Position numbers and translations under genes: made by a program. The notes beneath the pieces were generated by a model. The model did not search any database and was not told the DNA's origin. It saw only the letters and a program-made list of their open reading frames with translations. Shown in pieces: positions 59,644 to 64,000 of a stretch of 64,000 bases of DNA; position 1 is the first letter of the stretch; each line of letters starts with the position of its first letter. This DNA is from Xenopus tropicalis (Eukaryota; Chordata; Amphibia; Anura; Pipidae): assembly GCF_000004195.4 (NCBI RefSeq), contig NC_030678.2, positions 32,898,201 through 32,962,200 on the forward strand. Direction: 5' to 3'.

Positions 59644-60730
59644 AGTCTGGCTCCCCTGTTACCACCAAGTCTGCTGTATTGTAGATACACCACTGCTGAG
59701 TATAAGTATGAGTATGCCAACTGTCTGGTTTTGACCCAAACCGCCCAGTTTTAGGAAGGGCTGCCCGGGTCAAAACCTCCTGCCCAGTTTCCCAAATTAG
59801 GAAAACCGAGCAGGACTCAGTAACATTGACGTGATGATTGGGCAATCACCGATCGCCGCGTCATAGCCCTGCCCCCATGACATCACAGCCCCTCCTCCTC
59901 TTTGTCCCATGATGTCGCAGCCCTGCCTCCTCCCCACCACCTGTGACATCACCCCAGCCCCCTGCCTGGCAAAGAAAGCCGGCAAAGGTGGCAACCCTAT
60001 TTCAGAGGTTTTCGTGCTATTTTTTTAATCTGTAATCACACAAATATTCTTACGAGCACTAAAAATTTGAGATTTTTTTTATTGCAGCTTTTATTAACCA
60101 AGTAGTGAGTTTAGCCGTGGTACCTGGTTGTAGAAACGAAAAAAATCCCCCAGAAAGAAAAAAAAAACCAGAATGCCAGAAAACACAAGCATGCTAAACA
60201 TTATACAGAACTTTTAACTGTCCATGTACAATTTATAGTTGAAGGAAGGCTTTCATTTCGTACTTTTGATTTTGACCGTATTATAACAATAATCATTGTA
60301 AATCAGTATGTTTGAATGACACTTCAGAGATAATAAATGTAAAGACAAAATAAATGATGACCGTGAATTTTTGTTAGTGCAGAAAGAATATAGGAATATA
60401 TGATGAGACAATATTGGAAACACTGGAAGTGGAAGTTCCGAAAAAAATACTAGGCCTCCAGTTGGGAGATTTACCTGATGATTACAAGAACTTGATCCTT
60501 CAAACACCAATAAATTTAATGGTTGGTGGAAAGAGACATCATTTACACATCCTGTGATAGCAACAATAAAAAAAAGTTTCAGTATTGGTTATTGCTGAAT
60601 ATGCAGGTCAAAAATTAATTTTTATTAATTGGTTATTTTTGATAAATGTGCTGATGAAATTTTTTTGTATTTTTCTATTTTACACATCCTCACTATTTTG
60701 AGAAGGTTAGTAGTTTGGTACCCTCTTATA
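59644..60730. other. Intergenic, nothing recognised
   Basis: Contains tandem-like CATGACATCACAGCCC / ATGATGTCGCAGCCC segments around 59870-59965, then AT-rich DNA. No gene recognised. Confidence 0.5.
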
Positions 60731-60734
60731 TATA

Positions 60735-60966
60735 CAGGTATGGGACCTGTTATCCAGAATGCTGAGGACCAGGGTTTTTCTGGATAAGGGGTCTCTCTGT
60801 AATTTGGATTTCCATACCTTAAGTGTACTAAAAAATCATTTAAACATATAATAACCCAATAGGATGGTTTTGCCTCCATTAAGGATTAATTATATCTTAG
60901 TTGGGATCCCATAACCTGGAGCTTTCTGGATAATGGGTGTTCGGATAATAGATTGCATACCTGTAT
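60735..60966. mobile_element. ACAGGTATG-type MITE, complete
   Basis: Left ACAGGTATGGGACCTGTTAT, right GATTGCATACCTGTATG; inner CAATAGGATGGTTTTGCCTC and ATATCTTAGTTGGGATCC are typical. Confidence 0.7.
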
Positions 60967-63900
60967 GTGTAATTTGAAATAACTTGGACATGGGTCTCTT
61001 CATATAGTATATTTATGTATATAAATATACTGTGCAGCAGTGTTGAATAAAGTTTGGAAACGTGGATACAAATAGAAGCTGTTCATGAATAGTTTAGATG
61101 CAAATGTTACCAACAGCCAACTCAGTATAGAAGTTTTGTTCCATACTGTAATTAGATTGTGACTCTTCTGACCTTTATTTAAAACTCCTTCACCTAGCGA
61201 ATTGCAGACCTTTTTGGATCAATAGAAGACAATATGCATAAGTGAGTTCTGCTGTACAGAGCAGTCACATCCAACAAGAATAATGGCAGTCATTTCAGTA
61301 AGAACTGGATCAGAAACAGTTTCCAAGGCATCAAGTTATAGAAGCAGATATTGTAGAGGGGAAAATGGCTAAATAAAGAATGTAGCTTTTGGAATTTATC
61401 AATTGGAATTGATAAATTGAAAGCCTCCATCCCTTCCTCAACCAGCTGGGCTTTCTGTCTTGGTAGGCCCACCGTGGGAACAGCAACAATCCAAGATTAA
61501 GAAGGTGCTACCTGTGCATACCCCCATAAGTATATATAAAGGGGCCACTCTATGGCTTTTACTGTTAGCAGGAACACTAACCAATAAACAAGCACAGCAT
61601 AAAACTGCGAAGTACAGTATATGATGCAAACCTAAGCTGAGAACAAGTACATGGTAAGTTAGGGATAGCAAAGCTATGTCTTCCCAGCTGTTACTAAACT
61701 TCATAAAGTCATAAGCTGGGAGCCTGAGAATACTGGGCCTATGGAAAACCAGAGAGCTAACTAGTAACTACAGCAAACTTTGTGCCTTTTATTGAAAAAA
61801 CCCAATATATTTTTACATATAAACAAAAGAAAGTTTGGCCCCAGCCTATTGTATATAGCAGAGATGAGCATAATGGGTGTCCATTAGCAAACGTCTCCTG
61901 TGTAAGGTTTGGTACTGTAGTTGTACAATTGTGTGGGACAGGCCTTACAGCAATTAGTCCTGTAAAATCACATTCCTTTGTACCTACAGTAAAGGAAATG
62001 GCTAATGAACATATAAAAAATAGGCATTGATCAAGTTTTGTTTTGTGATTGAGGGATCCTACCATGAAGAAAATAACCTGTCATGACCCTTGTTCCTATT
62101 TGCCAAGGAAATCTGAGGAAGCTAACTTCATATAAAGAGGTAGGGGTATATAGGTGAGCGGTGTACCCCTCCCCCCCTTTCGAAAAGCTTGTCATGCCAT
62201 TTAGCAAATAAGTAAGTGTGCAAGAAGGGCTCTAAGCCAAGCAAGAGAACCAACTGGATTACAAAAAGCCTCACTGACACAAGTTGTGACTGACTGCATG
62301 AGGATGTTACATTTTACCTTTAAGGAAACCCCACCTTATTTATTTATTTTTTTGTGCAGTAGTGTGGTATTTTTATTCAGGGGTTTGGTTAACGTTGGAG
62401 GTGCTAGGGAGCAATTTTCCAATTTTGTTTTGTGGGCTTCTATTGTAATAAACTCTGACCCCCTAAACATAGCAGTTAGGGTCAGGTAACACTAGACATT
62501 CATTGATTATATCCAGCGCTACCTGTTTGTACAACAACAAAAGTTATATTGTTACTCTCTTCCCTGATAAATGTTCTGGGGGATTCAGCAATGAGATAAG
62601 AAATCTAATCCAGCAAACCTATTGGCTCATATAAAGGGAACTGTCCCATGTGAAGAGTCCATTTTGTACTTTCTGGGAAAGGCTAAGTATTGCAAAACGC
62701 TGCATGTCTCCAGAGAACCCAATAGAAAATAATGTTCTTTCTCAGCTTCATAAATAGTTGATGCGGAAGAATAAGGGTTTTTCCCTATATACCATTATCG
62801 TGCTAGGTACTTTTGGTATTTGGCATGCCTTAGATGTTATTTGGAATCTCGCTTGTTCTCATTCTTGTGATGTTTTAATATGACTCCTGCTGTGTTCTAA
62901 TTATACCATTGACAAACTGTTTTTTTCACAGTGTGGAACCGTGATACATAATCTATGTACCTAAGAAAGAATGCCGCTATGCTCACCAATACTATACATT
63001 CAGTGATACATACAGTACATGATGAACAAGTTGCACAACTGAAACAACACATGGCTATGTAGTGTTTGAGTGAAGTTTTAATAATGAATCAATTGTTTAT
63101 TTAGTGCTAATTAAAGTGTACTTATCATATTAGGAAAATGACTGTAAATAGGCTTTAGTGATTTATGGTCATAGTAATTTTTTGGGTCAGAGAAAAGTCA
63201 TTTCTGAAGTTATGACCTGCATATTGGCAATCTGTGGATTCTAGCAAATGCCAGAGGGGCTGCTGTAAGATGCCATAGACAGTCACTATTTATTGGGCCA
63301 GTGGGAGGCTGTTTAGGCCTCTGTGTACTTGAAATGCCAGTTTTGAAACCCTGTGTGGACTTGCTGGGTATTCTATGCTGGCATACCCCATTTAGCACTG
63401 CAGTAGCACAGTACAAAAAAGGCTTTTCTTTAGTGGAATTTGGAAGAGGTTCTGTTGGTGTCATTTCCCGCAACATCTCAATAGCACCATTTTTACAGGA
63501 CCCTCCAATGCCACTGGCTGGTGTGGCTTTAGAAGTGCACATCTCACAGATGAACATGCTGCAGCACAATATACTAGAAATGAGCCTCAAATTTATCATG
63601 CACTTCCAGTTAATGTACTGCATAACTGTTAGTGGCTGGGTAGATTTTTTATTTTTCTATAAAAATAAAAAAGATTGATTATATAGGTATCCAAGGGCCG
63701 CCCCCTAAAGCTGCTGTCCTAGGCACAGGGCCTTAGGTGCCTATATAAAAAATGCATCAGATTGTAGTAGAAAAAGTTGAAATCTCATATGTAGTACAAT
63801 GAAATAATGGGTAGGCGCTCAGAAAACAACCCATGGAGATATCAGTGTAATGAGAATGACTTACACATAACAGCATTAGGCATTCCATGCTCCTAGCAAT

Positions 63901-64000
63901 TAGTCATAGACTGAATACAATATATTGAGTAGAAAACCATTAAAAACTCATTAAACAATCAAAATACAAAAATTAAAAGTCCACTGCATGTATATTTTTA
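60967..64000. other. Intergenic, no host gene recognised
   Basis: Short frames on both strands (for example 63210-63678) have no motif that I can identify and lack splice or start context. Some segments look like old repeats (AAGGGCCGCCCCCTAAAGC at 63694). Confidence 0.5.

Noticed and set aside
63210..63678. Paired frames of 137 and 125 codons on opposite strands
   Set aside because: No motif that I recognise; likely an old repeat. No promoter or splice signals that fit.

Overview
The window is vertebrate nuclear DNA, almost certainly from a Xenopus frog (X. tropicalis or X. laevis cannot be separated from this alone). It holds one recognisable host gene, split over at least 15 exons, in a bed of frog-type short DNA transposons. 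The gene is taok1 (TAO kinase 1, an STE20-family MAP3K), on the minus strand. A non-coding first exon lies in a CpG-rich promoter near 55.66-56.05 kb. The start codon is at 26131. Fourteen coding exons then run leftward to position 386, where the gene leaves the window. The exons join in frame to give the first 568 residues: the whole kinase domain, the acidic/serine-rich linker and the start of the first coiled coil. The C-terminal part, roughly 430 residues by comparison with human TAOK1, lies beyond the left edge.

Layout: 0-14 kb carries coding exons 3-15, close together. 14-26 kb is intron 2, mostly MITEs. 26.0-26.23 kb is exon 2, with two overlapping upstream ORFs before the start codon. 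26.2-55.66 kb is the 29.4-kb intron 1. It contains stacked palindromic MITEs, a three-level nest of transposons at 38.3-40.3 kb with hammerhead-ribozyme-like cores, a SPIN-like hAT element at 43.3 kb and several hAT elements with perfect 8-bp target duplications. 55.56-56.08 kb is the CpG-island promoter with a TCTCGCGAGA element. 56.1-64 kb is intergenic, with a broken Ty3/gypsy chromovirus (integrase end plus chromodomain), a hAT element and other repeats, and no host gene that I recognise.

The most striking biology is in the mobile DNA rather than in a new gene system. Target duplications can be read directly at many elements: 3-bp TTA/TAA, 4-bp TTAA and 8-bp. One internal pair of filled and empty sites proves a 3-bp TAA duplication. 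The insertion order in the 38-40 kb nest can be reconstructed. Nearly all short open frames in the window are chance frames inside repeats or introns and are not listed as genes. No CRISPR array, tRNA, rRNA or prokaryote-type operon was seen.
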